Assembly (NCBI GenBank): GCA_024636295.1
Contig: JAGXHI010000046.1
Location: 39,998-103,997 of the forward strand
Length of the DNA: 64,000 bases
Reading direction: 5' to 3'
Origin: Desulfuromonadales bacterium
GTDB lineage: Bacteria > Desulfobacterota > Desulfuromonadia > Desulfuromonadales > JAGXHI01
Below the pieces are notes generated by a model. The model ran no database searches. It had not been told where the DNA came from and saw only the letters and a list, made by a program, of their open reading frames with translations. Shown here one piece after another: positions 14,780 to 23,067 of this stretch; the stretch's first letter is position 1; every line of letters begins with the position of its first letter. Made by a program: the position numbers and the translations under genes.

Positions 14780-16756
14780 GTGAAAAATTCGAAGGGGAAA
14801 TATTCCGAAAATCCGAGAGTGCAAAGTGCTCCGAAAAGTCCCTGCGAAGTGAATCTGAATGCCGATTTATCCGCTCGATACCGCCGGAAACTGACAACTG
14901 CCGATGAGGCTGTGCGCCAGATACGGTCGGGATGGCGGGTTTTTATCGGAACCGCATGCGCGGAGCCGCAGGATCTGGTGGCGGCCCTCTGTCGCAACAG
15001 TGAACGCCTGCACGATGTGGAACTGATTCACCTTCTGACGATGGGAATTTCAGATTACGTGCAGTCGAAATATGCAGGGCATTTCCGCCATAATGCTTTT
15101 TTCATCGGCGACAATGTCCGTGAGGCCGTGTCGGAAGGACGGGCCGATTACACACCCATCTTTCTCAGCGAAATTCCCGAGCTCATCCGACGGGGACAAC
15201 GAGGCAACCAGGTGGCTCTGCTGCAGCTCACTCCTCCGGATAAGCACGGATTCTGCAGTATGGGGATCAGTGTGGACATCCAGAGGGCGGCCCTCGACCG
15301 TGCCAGGCTGGTGATCGCCGAAATTAATCCACACATGCCGCGCACCCACGGTGCAACGGAAGTGCACCTGGATCAGATTGATCACCTTGTGGAGACATCC
15401 GCTCCTCTTCTGGAATGGACGACCGAGGAGCCAGACGAGGTGACGATGCAGGTCGGTTATCACATTTCTCGTCTCGTGCAGAACGGCAGTTGTCTTCAGT
15501 TGGGGATAGGGAATCTTCCCGGCACGGTTCTTCAGTTTCTCACCGACAAGAAAAACCTGGGGGTGCACACGGAAGTTTTCGGCGACCGGCTCCTGCCCTT
15601 GATCGAGAACGGGAATATCACCAACAAATTGAAAAAGATTCATCCCGGCAGGACGGTCGCCAGCTTTGTGGTCGGGACCCGCAGAATCTATGATTTCATC
15701 GACCAGAACCCGAGTGTCGCTCTTTATCCCTCGGAATTTGTGAACGATCCCCGCATAATCTCCCAGAACGATCAGGTGGTAGCGGTGAATTCTGCACTTC
15801 AGGTGGATCTGACGGGGCAGATCTGTGCTGACAGCCTGGGATACAAGTTCTACAGCGGTATTGGAGGCCAGGTCGACTTCATTCGGGGAGCCGCCATGAG
15901 TCGCGGTGGAAAGCCGATCCTGGCTCTCCCCAGCACCACCGGTTCAGGAAAAAGCCGGATCGTGCCTCACCTGGATGAAGGCTCGGGCGTCGTCACAAGC
16001 CGGGGGGACGTTCATTACATCGTAACGGAATACGGCATTGCCTATCTGCACGGAAGAACGATTCGCGAGCGGGCGCTGGCCCTTATTTCCATTGCACATC
16101 CCGATTTCCGGCAGGATCTGCTGGATTTCGTCAAAAAGAAGCACTACGTCTATGAAGACGAGCAGGTCTGGCAGCAGACGCTGAGCCGCTATCCGACGGA
16201 AATGGAGGAAAGGCGTAAATTCGGTGGCCGGGAGTTGTTGATTCGCCCCTTGAAGGCAACGGACGAGCGCCTGATCCAGGAATTTTTTTACAGCCACCGC
16301 CCGGATACCATCTACAACCGTTATTTTACCCCCAAGCGTACGCTTGACCATCTGGAGGCGGCCAAGCTCTGCTGTATCGACTACCGCACTCGAATGGCTC
16401 TAGCCGCTTTTCAACGCATCGGATCGGGAAAACGTATTGTGGGAGTGGCGCGGTATTCTCTCAATCCCAGGACCAATATCGCCGAAACCGCGACGGTGGT
16501 TCATGAGGACTTTCGAAGGCTGGGTATCTCAAGATACCTTTTCGACAGACTGGAGTACTATGCGAGGAAAATGGGAATCGAAGGATTCAGCGCCGATATT
16601 CTTCCCAGCAACCATCCCATGCTGAAATATTACAGGGATGCGGGGTACGAGGTTGCCTATTCCCCGGATATGGAGGTTTACCACGCGGAATACCATTTCA
16701 AAGAAGAAAGTCCCCGGTCCGGGGGAGGAGATGGAGTAGACGGAAAAGTAGAATAA
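14780..16756 (+). CDS. Acetyl-CoA hydrolase/transferase fused to GNAT acetyltransferase
   Basis: The protein has 658 residues and starts at a GTG after GGGGGACGG. Residues about 35-480 are a CoA-transferase/hydrolase of the 4-hydroxybutyrate CoA-transferase class: RSGWRVFIGTACAEPQDLV, LQLGIGNLPGTVL, then YSGIGGQVDFIRGAAMSRGG and EYGIAYLHGRTIRERA. Residues about 488-650 are a GNAT domain (LLIRPLKATDERLIQEFF, then HEDFRRLGISRYLFDRLEYYARKMG for acetyl-CoA binding). The GNAT part may acetylate the transferase or act on a partner; the fusion is known in anaerobes, but its regulatory meaning is not established here. It stands alone, between the thiolase operon and a convergent dehydrogenase. Confidence 0.85.
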   Translation: MKNSKGKYSENPRVQSAPKSPCEVNLNADLSARYRRKLTTADEAVRQIRSGWRVFIGTACAEPQDLVAALCRNSERLHDVELIHLLTMGISDYVQSKYAGHFRHNAFFIGDNVREAVSEGRADYTPIFLSEIPELIRRGQRGNQVALLQLTPPDKHGFCSMGISVDIQRAALDRARLVIAEINPHMPRTHGATEVHLDQIDHLVETSAPLLEWTTEEPDEVTMQVGYHISRLVQNGSCLQLGIGNLPGTVLQFLTDKKNLGVHTEVFGDRLLPLIENGNITNKLKKIHPGRTVASFVVGTRRIYDFIDQNPSVALYPSEFVNDPRIISQNDQVVAVNSALQVDLTGQICADSLGYKFYSGIGGQVDFIRGAAMSRGGKPILALPSTTGSGKSRIVPHLDEGSGVVTSRGDVHYIVTEYGIAYLHGRTIRERALALISIAHPDFRQDLLDFVKKKHYVYEDEQVWQQTLSRYPTEMEERRKFGGRELLIRPLKATDERLIQEFFYSHRPDTIYNRYFTPKRTLDHLEAAKLCCIDYRTRMALAAFQRIGSGKRIVGVARYSLNPRTNIAETATVVHEDFRRLGISRYLFDRLEYYARKMGIEGFSADILPSNHPMLKYYRDAGYEVAYSPDMEVYHAEYHFKEESPRSGGGDGVDGKVE

Positions 16757-16758
16757 AC

Positions 16759-16801
16759 AATCTCCCTGTCCACCTACAAAAAAACAGTGGACAGGGAGAT
16801 T
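16759..16801. terminator. Convergent hairpin between CoA-transferase and acyl-CoA dehydrogenase
   Basis: A perfect 15-base stem (AATCTCCCTGTCCAC and its complement) surrounds a 13-base A-rich loop. It lies between two convergent genes and can serve both strands, though the T tract is short. Confidence 0.6.
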
Positions 16802-16829
16802 TGAATCCGACCGGTGAATGCCGGTTTTT

Positions 16830-18017
16830 TTAGTAACTTTTGAGAATATTTCTGGCCACAGAAGATTTGTGGACTTCGTCCGCTCCGTCGTAAATTCGGG
16901 CGGCACGCTCGTGGCTGAAAAAACGTGCGAGGATTGTATCGTCGGTCATCCCCAGACCCCCGTGAACCTGCAGCGCCCGATCAACCACCTTCTGCATTGT
17001 ATTGGCGGTTACGAATTTCGCCATGCTGATTTCCTTCCTGGCGCCTTTTGCTCCCAACTGCTCGATCTTCCAGCCGGTGTAAAGGACCAGCAGGCGGGCC
17101 TGTTGAATTTCCGCTGCGCATTCCGCAATCCATGCCTGGATGATCTGCTTGTCGGCAAGCGTCTGCCCTTCGGCGATGACCCTTGATTTGGCGCGGCTGC
17201 ACATCATGTCGAAAGACCGATTGCAAATGCCGATCCATCTCATGCAGTGATGAATCCGCCCCGGGCCGAGGCGGCTCTGGGCGATGGCGAAGCCGGATCC
17301 CTCCTCGCCCAGGAGATTTTCCTTGGGGACGCGGCAGGACTGATAAAGTATTTCGGCATGGCTTGCCCAGTCCGCACCGGCGTGACCCATCACGGGAATG
17401 TTGCGCACGTGGTTGAATCCCGGAGCGTCGGTCGGAACGATGATCATGCTCGCCCTTTGATGGGGCGCCGCATCGGGATTGGTCACTGCCATAACGATGG
17501 CAAAAGCTGCGCCGTCCGCCGAGGAGGTATACCATTTGTGTCCGTTGATGACGTATTCGTCGCCATCCCGGACCGCGGTTGTGCCCATCAGAACGGGATT
17601 GGAGCCCGGGTATTCAACTTCCGTCATGGAAAAGCAGCTGCGGATCTTCCCCTGGATCAGAGGCCCCAGATACTTCTCCTTCTGTTCATCCGTGCCGAAC
17701 ATATGAAGGATTTCGATATTCCCCGCATCCGGGGCCTGGCAGCCGAATACATAATGGCCTATGGTGGTGCGGCCCAGAGCTTCCGATACCAGAGCATGTT
17801 CCATCATGTCCAGGCCCATTCCACCGTATTCCTTGGGATGATTAGGCGCCCAGAGTTCCATCTGGCGGACCATTTCGCGTTTTTCCGCCAGCATTGGCAA
17901 CATACTGGAAAAGGATTTCGTAAGGGTCTCGTGTTCCAGGGGAATGAGTTCCTTGTCAACGAATTCGTTGATCATCTCGAGGATTGTCTGCATTTTTTCG
18001 GATACGGTGAAATCCAT
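16830..18017 (-). CDS. Acyl-CoA dehydrogenase, ACAD10/11-type
   Basis: The protein has 395 residues from MDFTVSEKMQ; upstream codons to 18116 are out of family. It has all three ACAD domains: CFSMTEVEYPGSNPVLM for the flavin, VINGHKWYTSSADGAAFA, and the C-terminal helix bundle. The string [16 protein letters not shown] is typical of the ACAD10/ACAD11 and LvaC subgroup. At the position of the usual catalytic YEGT the sequence is YDGADEVH, with aspartate instead of glutamate. In this subgroup the enzyme works on 4-phosphorylated acyl-CoA. It is divergent from ETF beta, its likely electron acceptor, with a regulon palindrome between. Confidence 0.82.
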   Translation of the reverse strand: MDFTVSEKMQTILEMINEFVDKELIPLEHETLTKSFSSMLPMLAEKREMVRQMELWAPNHPKEYGGMGLDMMEHALVSEALGRTTIGHYVFGCQAPDAGNIEILHMFGTDEQKEKYLGPLIQGKIRSCFSMTEVEYPGSNPVLMGTTAVRDGDEYVINGHKWYTSSADGAAFAIVMAVTNPDAAPHQRASMIIVPTDAPGFNHVRNIPVMGHAGADWASHAEILYQSCRVPKENLLGEEGSGFAIAQSRLGPGRIHHCMRWIGICNRSFDMMCSRAKSRVIAEGQTLADKQIIQAWIAECAAEIQQARLLVLYTGWKIEQLGAKGARKEISMAKFVTANTMQKVVDRALQVHGGLGMTDDTILARFFSHERAARIYDGADEVHKSSVARNILKSY

Positions 18018-18131
18018 TGTTTTTTCCTTCCTCTGAATGTTGTTTGGTATTTCCCGATTTTTCCTTGGAGGGTTTGCGAAACGACTTTTTGAACAGGAGC
18101 CGCAGCCAGGCGACATGTCGGAAAAATCCAG

Positions 18132-18160
18132 TTGACTTACTGGATCAAACCAGGTTTTAT
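18132..18160 (+). promoter_or_regulatory. Candidate sigma-70 promoter for ETF genes
   Basis: TTGACT at 18132-18137 is followed after 17 bases by TTTTAT (18155-18160); TATAAC at 18158 is an alternative with longer spacing. The palindrome at 18185-18209 lies just past the expected transcription start, a typical repressor position. Confidence 0.4.
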
Positions 18161-18184
18161 AACATACAGCTAGTTGAGGAGCGC

Positions 18185-18209
18185 CTCAATTACCTCAAAG
18201 GTAATTGAG
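18185..18209. promoter_or_regulatory. Palindromic operator candidate, site A
   Basis: CTCAATTACC-N5-GGTAATTGAG is a perfect inverted repeat with 10-base arms, the best copy of the motif in the window. It lies between an acyl-CoA dehydrogenase (minus) and the ETF genes (plus), so it could control both. Confidence 0.7.
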
Positions 18210-18287
18210 AGCCTTCCTTATTGAAACTATGATGAAAATTCATCTGAGTTCGTTTATTTTCCTGAAATGCCCGAATGCCTGAAACCT

Positions 18288-19082
18288 ATGAAAAGACAGC
18301 ACTTGAAAATTCTGGTCTGCGTAAAACAGGTTCCCGATATCGAGGCGATCGCCCATAGCGATGATCCCGGAACCTGGGCGAAAATTTCCGAATCCACCGG
18401 ATTCCGGATGAATCGCTATGATGAATATGCTGTGGAAGAGGCGATCCTTCTCAAGGAGGCCAATCCAGGAACGATCGTAGATATTCTTTCCGTCGGGCCC
18501 CAGAGAGCGAACCAGACAATTCGCAGGGCGCTTGGGATGGGAGCGGACAACGGAATTCATATCCGCACGGCGGACGATGAATACCTCAGCCCCTTTCTGA
18601 TTGCTTCCTGGATTGCCGCTGCCGTCAGATCGCGGGATTACGATCTCATTCTTGCCGGCGTCATGTCCGAGGATGGAATGCATGGGCAGGTCGGCCCGAT
18701 GACGGCCGAATTTCTGGGAATTCCCTGCGCCACCTCCGTGGTCGCCTCCCGGATCTCTCGGGATTGCGCATCCTTTCAGGTCACACGGGAGATCGAAGAT
18801 GGTTTAAAGGATCTTCTCCTGTTGCATTTTCCTGCGGTTCTGAGCATCCAGAGCAGCACCAACAAACCGCGTTACCCAGCCTTGTCCAAGATTCTTCGGG
18901 CAAAAAGTCTGGAGCTGGAAGTTATCGATTTCGACACATTCGACGTTCGAACCTCACCGGAGCGGTTAACCGAAGTGGGATTTCCCCAGAAGACCCGAAG
19001 CGGTGAGATTCTCCAGGGATCGCAGGGGGAAAAGGCTGCGGAGCTTCTCCGGATTTTGAGTCGGAAAATACCCATTCGATAG
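18288..19082 (+). CDS. etfB: Electron transfer flavoprotein beta subunit
   Basis: The protein has 264 residues from the ATG at 18288 (MKRQHLKILVCVKQVPD); an ATG at 18267 would add seven residues, and neither has a clear ribosome-binding site. Recognisable features are the N-terminal KILVCVKQVPD, DEYAVEEAILLKE, the GPQRANQTIRRALGMGAD segment and the AMP-site region GVMSEDGMHGQVGPMTAEFLGIP. It pairs with the alpha subunit 11 bases downstream. The dimer takes electrons from acyl-CoA dehydrogenases such as the divergent one at 16830-18017. No ETF:quinone oxidoreductase lies in the window. Confidence 0.9.
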   Translation: MKRQHLKILVCVKQVPDIEAIAHSDDPGTWAKISESTGFRMNRYDEYAVEEAILLKEANPGTIVDILSVGPQRANQTIRRALGMGADNGIHIRTADDEYLSPFLIASWIAAAVRSRDYDLILAGVMSEDGMHGQVGPMTAEFLGIPCATSVVASRISRDCASFQVTREIEDGLKDLLLLHFPAVLSIQSSTNKPRYPALSKILRAKSLELEVIDFDTFDVRTSPERLTEVGFPQKTRSGEILQGSQGEKAAELLRILSRKIPIR

Positions 19083-19093
19083 GCAATTTCATC

Positions 19094-20080
19094 ATGGAGC
19101 ATATCGTCGTCATTGCAGAGCACCTCTCGGGACGGATCAGGCCCGTGACCTGGGAGCTGATCGCTTTCGCCAGGGAGTTGAAGCGTCTTCGGAATGCTCC
19201 TCTCTCGGTGCTGATTCCTGGGGAAGATATTTCGGCTCCGGCAGAGGAAATCTCAGCCAGAACCGGATGCCGGGTTCTGGCCATCAACACTCCCGGCCTG
19301 CAAAGTTATAATTCGGAAGCTTACAAGGAGATTCTCGCCGCGCAGCTGCGGGAAACCGGGGCAACCCACGTCTGCATCGCCAACTCCACTCAGGGACTTG
19401 ATTTCAGTCCGGGTCTGGCGATTCGGCTGAAGGGCGCCTGTATAACCGGGGTGGAAAAGGTTACTGAGAAAGATGGTCGGCTCTGTTTCCTCCGGAAGAT
19501 ATATAACGGCAAGATGACCCACACCATCGTTTCCGATGTCGGGGTTACCCTTCTGACCGTGGAGCCGGGCGTATTCAAAGCCTCCGAAGACGAGATTGCG
19601 GATTGTCATCCCGTGGAATACAAAAACGTGTCCTGGCATTCGGACCGTGTCCGTAATCTCGGTGTTGAAAAATCGGAGGCGGGGATCGATTCCGCCTTGA
19701 ATGAAGCGGACATCATCGTCGCCGCCGGCAGGGGAATCGGCAAGGAGGAAAACCTGGAGCTGATCCGAAAATTCGCCTCGCTTTTTCCCCGGGCCGCCGT
19801 GGCGGGGAGCCGCCCCATCTGTGATCTGGGCTGGCTGGAATACGGGCGGCAGGTGGGAATTACAGGTGCCACTGTAACGCCCAAGGTCTACATCGCCTGC
19901 GGTATCTCCGGGGCTACCCAGCACCTGACCGGTATGCGCGGCTCCGGATTTATCGTTGCCATCAATACCGACCCTAATACCGCCTTGTTCAATGACGCCG
20001 ATCTCTGCATTGTGGAAGATCTGACGACCTTTATCCCCGCCGTCATCGGAGAATACAAAAAAGAAAAACAGGATGAATAA
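19094..20080 (+). CDS. etfA: Electron transfer flavoprotein alpha subunit
   Basis: The protein has 328 residues. The FAD domain is in the C-terminal third: AGSRPICDLGWLEYGRQVGITGATVTPKVYIACGISGATQHLTG, then VAINTDPNTALFNDADLCIVED and the closing TFIPAVIGEYKKEK. The N-terminal part (IAEHLSGRIRPVTWELIAFARELK) fits the family. It forms the ETF heterodimer with the upstream beta subunit. The ACAD-ETF arrangement suggests a dedicated electron path for the acyl-CoA genes around it rather than a general housekeeping ETF. Confidence 0.92.
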   Translation: MEHIVVIAEHLSGRIRPVTWELIAFARELKRLRNAPLSVLIPGEDISAPAEEISARTGCRVLAINTPGLQSYNSEAYKEILAAQLRETGATHVCIANSTQGLDFSPGLAIRLKGACITGVEKVTEKDGRLCFLRKIYNGKMTHTIVSDVGVTLLTVEPGVFKASEDEIADCHPVEYKNVSWHSDRVRNLGVEKSEAGIDSALNEADIIVAAGRGIGKEENLELIRKFASLFPRAAVAGSRPICDLGWLEYGRQVGITGATVTPKVYIACGISGATQHLTGMRGSGFIVAINTDPNTALFNDADLCIVEDLTTFIPAVIGEYKKEKQDE

Positions 20081-20143
20081 CAAGAGGGAGTAGCATACCG
20101 CGCCCCTCCCTCCGAAATGCCCTGAGGACATTTTTCCTGTTGT

Positions 20144-21361
20144 TCATTTCCTGATCCACGCACCGCTCGAAGAAGAGGAATATCCAAGACTTCGATAAGC
20201 GGCATCCACCAGCATCTGCCCTTTTTCACTCAGCAAAATGCTGGGATCCATCCGGTTCATGGTGTAGCCGAAGCTCAGATTGCATTCCGGATCGGCGAAG
20301 ACGAGACTTCCGCCCGCCCCCACGTGACCGAACGCTTTTTCCCCAAGAATGAGACTCTCCAGATTGCCCGCCGGGCGGTAGCGATTGTCGACTCCTCTCA
20401 TGAACCCCAGGGAAAAACGGCTGGGCGTCATCAAGGTGAAATCCCGCTGGGTGGCCATGGAAACCTGGCTCATCCTGACAATCGCTTCCGGACTGATAAG
20501 GTTTCCCACCCTCATAGCCCCACCACAGGCCAGAGGGGAGAAGAGTCCGGCCAGTCCGCGGGCGTTGGAAATCCCTCCGGCACCACCGATTTCAGAGACG
20601 TGAGCCTCGCGACTGTTGGCGTTGAAGCCGCCGGAGTTGAGGAGGGCCTTGCCCTGAACCGACTGGACATCGCTTAGCACCGCCCGAAAGAATTCAGGGA
20701 GAACCGGCACGGAATCGAGAGCCGGCGGGATCATGGGAGCGACGCGGCTTTCCATCTCCTCGGGAAGGCCGATCCAGAAATCGATCCCCAACGGTTCAGC
20801 GATCTCCCTCCGAAAGAACTCTCCCAGACTCCGCCCCCCGACGCGGCGGACCACCTCCCCGACGGTCCAGCCGAAGGTGAGCATGTGATACCCATTGCGG
20901 GTTCCGGGCTCCCAGAAAGGCTCCTCATCCTCCAGTCGCCCGATCATGTAGTCCCAGTCGTAGCAGCCTCCCTGCTTGAGGGGTTCCCGGAAGGTGGGAA
21001 GACCGGCGGAGTGGTTGAGAAGCATCGCCACGGTGATCTTTTCCTTGCCGTTTCGTCCGAACTCCGGCCAGTAGCGGATCACGGGTGCATGCAGGTCGAG
21101 CTCCCCCCGTTCGATCAGCAGATGGGCGCAGAGAGCGGTTGCCGCCTTGGTGCAGGAGTAGACGATCGAGACGCTGTCGCGCTCCCAGGGACGATCGGCC
21201 TTCGGGTCCGCCTGGCCACCCCAGAGATCCACCACCGTTTCGCCATGGTGCGTGAGACAGACACTCGCTCCGACTTCATTGCGATCACGAAAATTTCCGT
21301 GGAACGCTTCGGCGACCTCCTGAAAGCGGGGATCGCAATGTCCTTTGATTTCCGGACTCAT
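20144..21361 (-). CDS. Serine beta-lactamase-like hydrolase/esterase
   Basis: The protein has 405 residues. The SxxK motif is S69-C-T-K72 (VYSCTKAATALCAHLL), and a YxxLTFGWTVGEVV segment and a late HVGAGGSLVFAD (HxG) complete the class C/esterase fold. No signal peptide is seen, so it is cytoplasmic, unlike true beta-lactamases. Such proteins are usually esterases, lactonases or amidases. It is the last gene of a long minus-strand operon with enoyl-CoA hydratase 21 bases upstream, so hydrolysis of an ester or lactone substrate that enters acyl-CoA metabolism is a fair guess. Confidence 0.82.
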   Translation of the reverse strand: MSPEIKGHCDPRFQEVAEAFHGNFRDRNEVGASVCLTHHGETVVDLWGGQADPKADRPWERDSVSIVYSCTKAATALCAHLLIERGELDLHAPVIRYWPEFGRNGKEKITVAMLLNHSAGLPTFREPLKQGGCYDWDYMIGRLEDEEPFWEPGTRNGYHMLTFGWTVGEVVRRVGGRSLGEFFRREIAEPLGIDFWIGLPEEMESRVAPMIPPALDSVPVLPEFFRAVLSDVQSVQGKALLNSGGFNANSREAHVSEIGGAGGISNARGLAGLFSPLACGGAMRVGNLISPEAIVRMSQVSMATQRDFTLMTPSRFSLGFMRGVDNRYRPAGNLESLILGEKAFGHVGAGGSLVFADPECNLSFGYTMNRMDPSILLSEKGQMLVDAAYRSLGYSSSSSGAWIRK

Positions 21362-21382
21362 TTACGTCTCCGATATTTTGCT

Positions 21383-22192
21383 TTACCGCTCCCGGAATTC
21401 AGGTGATCGGTTCTCGAAATTGGCATTGACCGCCTCGACCTGATTCGGGCCGCCGATCAAAGAGAACTGAAGCTGCGCCTCCAGTGCCAGGCCTGTTTCC
21501 ACATCCGAGCGCCAGGCGGTCTCCAGTAGCTGTTTGCCGGCGGCGATGGCGCTGGGGGATTTGGCGGCGATCTCCCGGGCCATTTCCATCGCGTCCTCCA
21601 GGGGACGGTCGCTTACCCGGGTGACCAGTCCAAGCCCCGCTCCTTCTTCCGCTTTCAGAATGCGGCCGCTGAAGGTCAGCTCCTTGGCCACGTCCAGCCT
21701 CACCAGGTGCCGCAGAGTCTGTGTTCCACTCATGTCCGGGACCAGGCCCCACTTGATCTCCATGATGGATAGGCGGGTTTTCGGGTCCGCAATGCGGAGA
21801 TCCGCGGCCAGGGCGATCTGAAGCCCTCCACCGAAGGCGACGCCGTGCAGGGCGGCGATCACCGGCACGGGCAGAAGTTTCCAGGCGTAGGCCACGCGCT
21901 GGTAATTGTTTGTGGAGGGATCTCCTTCGCGAGTCTCGAAGGACTGGGACGCCGATTCCGGGGACCCTGCTTCGGCGAATTTCTGGAAGCTCTCGAAATC
22001 GAGTCCCGAGCAGAACCCCCGCCCGTTGCCAGAAAGAACGACCACCCGTACGGAGCGGTCAGCAGCGACCTGGTCCGCGGCGGCGATGATCGCCTCCACC
22101 ATTCCGGGACTGAGAGCATTGTATTTCTCCGGACGGTTCAGGCGCACATCGGCGATTCCATCCCGGATTTCCATTGTGACAAGCTGGTTCAT
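21383..22192 (-). CDS. Enoyl-CoA hydratase/isomerase (crotonase family)
   Basis: The protein has 269 residues. The oxyanion-hole segments are VVVLSGNGRGFCSGLDFESF (about 50-70) and VPVIAALHGVAFGGGLQIALAADLRIA (about 108-135), and ETAWRS...LAEQLQF-type helices close the protein. In place of the second hydratase glutamate the sequence reads VPDMSGTQTLRHLV, so activity may be isomerase or another crotonase reaction rather than classical hydration. It lies in the operon between the ferredoxin-nitroreductase and the serine hydrolase. Confidence 0.85.
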   Translation of the reverse strand: MNQLVTMEIRDGIADVRLNRPEKYNALSPGMVEAIIAAADQVAADRSVRVVVLSGNGRGFCSGLDFESFQKFAEAGSPESASQSFETREGDPSTNNYQRVAYAWKLLPVPVIAALHGVAFGGGLQIALAADLRIADPKTRLSIMEIKWGLVPDMSGTQTLRHLVRLDVAKELTFSGRILKAEEGAGLGLVTRVSDRPLEDAMEMAREIAAKSPSAIAAGKQLLETAWRSDVETGLALEAQLQFSLIGGPNQVEAVNANFENRSPEFRER

Positions 22193-22231
22193 TTCATTTT
22201 CCTCGAGTCGGGTTTACGTGTTCTTCGACGG

Positions 22232-23056
22232 TCAACACCACTGGATCGACGGTTCATTCCGTAGCGGCAGCCGATGATAGGAAAATTTCGGGATACCGAT
22301 CGCCAGCGCCCCGAGACAGATTTCCTTCTCGGAGAGCTCAAGAGCCTCCGCCAGAGGAGGCCATGTCGCGACCGCGGACTGGAAATACCCGAGCCAGCAG
22401 GCGCCGAGGTCCAGAGAGGGAGCAGCGAGTTCCATGTAGGACAGGGCGATGGTCGAGGCTGCTGGCGCGAAAGGGTTGTTCTTGTGAGCCTTGGTAAAGA
22501 CGACATGAGGAGCGTTTCGGAAGATGACATCCCGGCCTTTTTCCCATCCGGCGACCACGAACTCGAGGTGCATGTTTTTTGCCATGTCCGGCTGCTCGCG
22601 CATCAGGTGACGCATCCAGTCGATCACCATTCCTCCGAGCTTCATCAATTGCTCTCTCTCGTAAATGACCCCCCATTTGAGAGGCTGGGCATTGTGGCCT
22701 GAAGGGGCATGAGAGGCGACCCGTATCAACTCCGAAAGTCTCTCCCGGTCCACCGGTTGCTCCTTGTAGTTGCGAATCGAGCGGCGGGAGCGCAGTAGCA
22801 GTTCGACTTGCCCGGCATCCGGAGCCCTGTTCTTTTGAATCGGCGGGCAGGCTTCAGCGGGCATCGCCTTAAGAGAGAAGGCGCCTTCGGGGCAGACGGC
22901 GACGCAATGGCCGCAGGTCAGGCACATGTTTTCCGCACCTGCAAAGCTCCTGGGGGAGGATTTTCCTTCTACTACCTTCAGGATCCCGGCCGGACAGACT
23001 TGTCCGCAGATGCCGCATTTGGTGCAGGCCTCCTGAACGACTTCAAAAAAACTCAT
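22232..23056 (-). CDS. Ferredoxin-nitroreductase fusion
   Basis: The protein has 274 residues. Residues 1-60 hold two [4Fe-4S] motifs: C11-x2-C14-x2-C17-x3-C21 and C45-x2-C48-x2-C51-x3-C55. Residues about 85-265 are a nitroreductase-fold flavoprotein (RRSIRNYKEQPVDRERLSELIRVASHAPSGHNAQPLKW). In anaerobes such fusions pass electrons between ferredoxin-type donors and an FMN site; substrates are rarely known. It lies 11 bases after the QueG-like gene in the operon, suggesting the two redox proteins work on the same compound. Confidence 0.85.
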   Translation of the reverse strand: MSFFEVVQEACTKCGICGQVCPAGILKVVEGKSSPRSFAGAENMCLTCGHCVAVCPEGAFSLKAMPAEACPPIQKNRAPDAGQVELLLRSRRSIRNYKEQPVDRERLSELIRVASHAPSGHNAQPLKWGVIYEREQLMKLGGMVIDWMRHLMREQPDMAKNMHLEFVVAGWEKGRDVIFRNAPHVVFTKAHKNNPFAPAASTIALSYMELAAPSLDLGACWLGYFQSAVATWPPLAEALELSEKEICLGALAIGIPKFSYHRLPLRNEPSIQWC

Positions 23057-23067
23057 GCTGAACTCCT

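Noticed and set aside
20144..21361. Class C beta-lactamase (antibiotic resistance)
   Set aside because: It has SxxK but no signal peptide, and it lies in an acyl-CoA operon; an esterase-type hydrolase is more likely.
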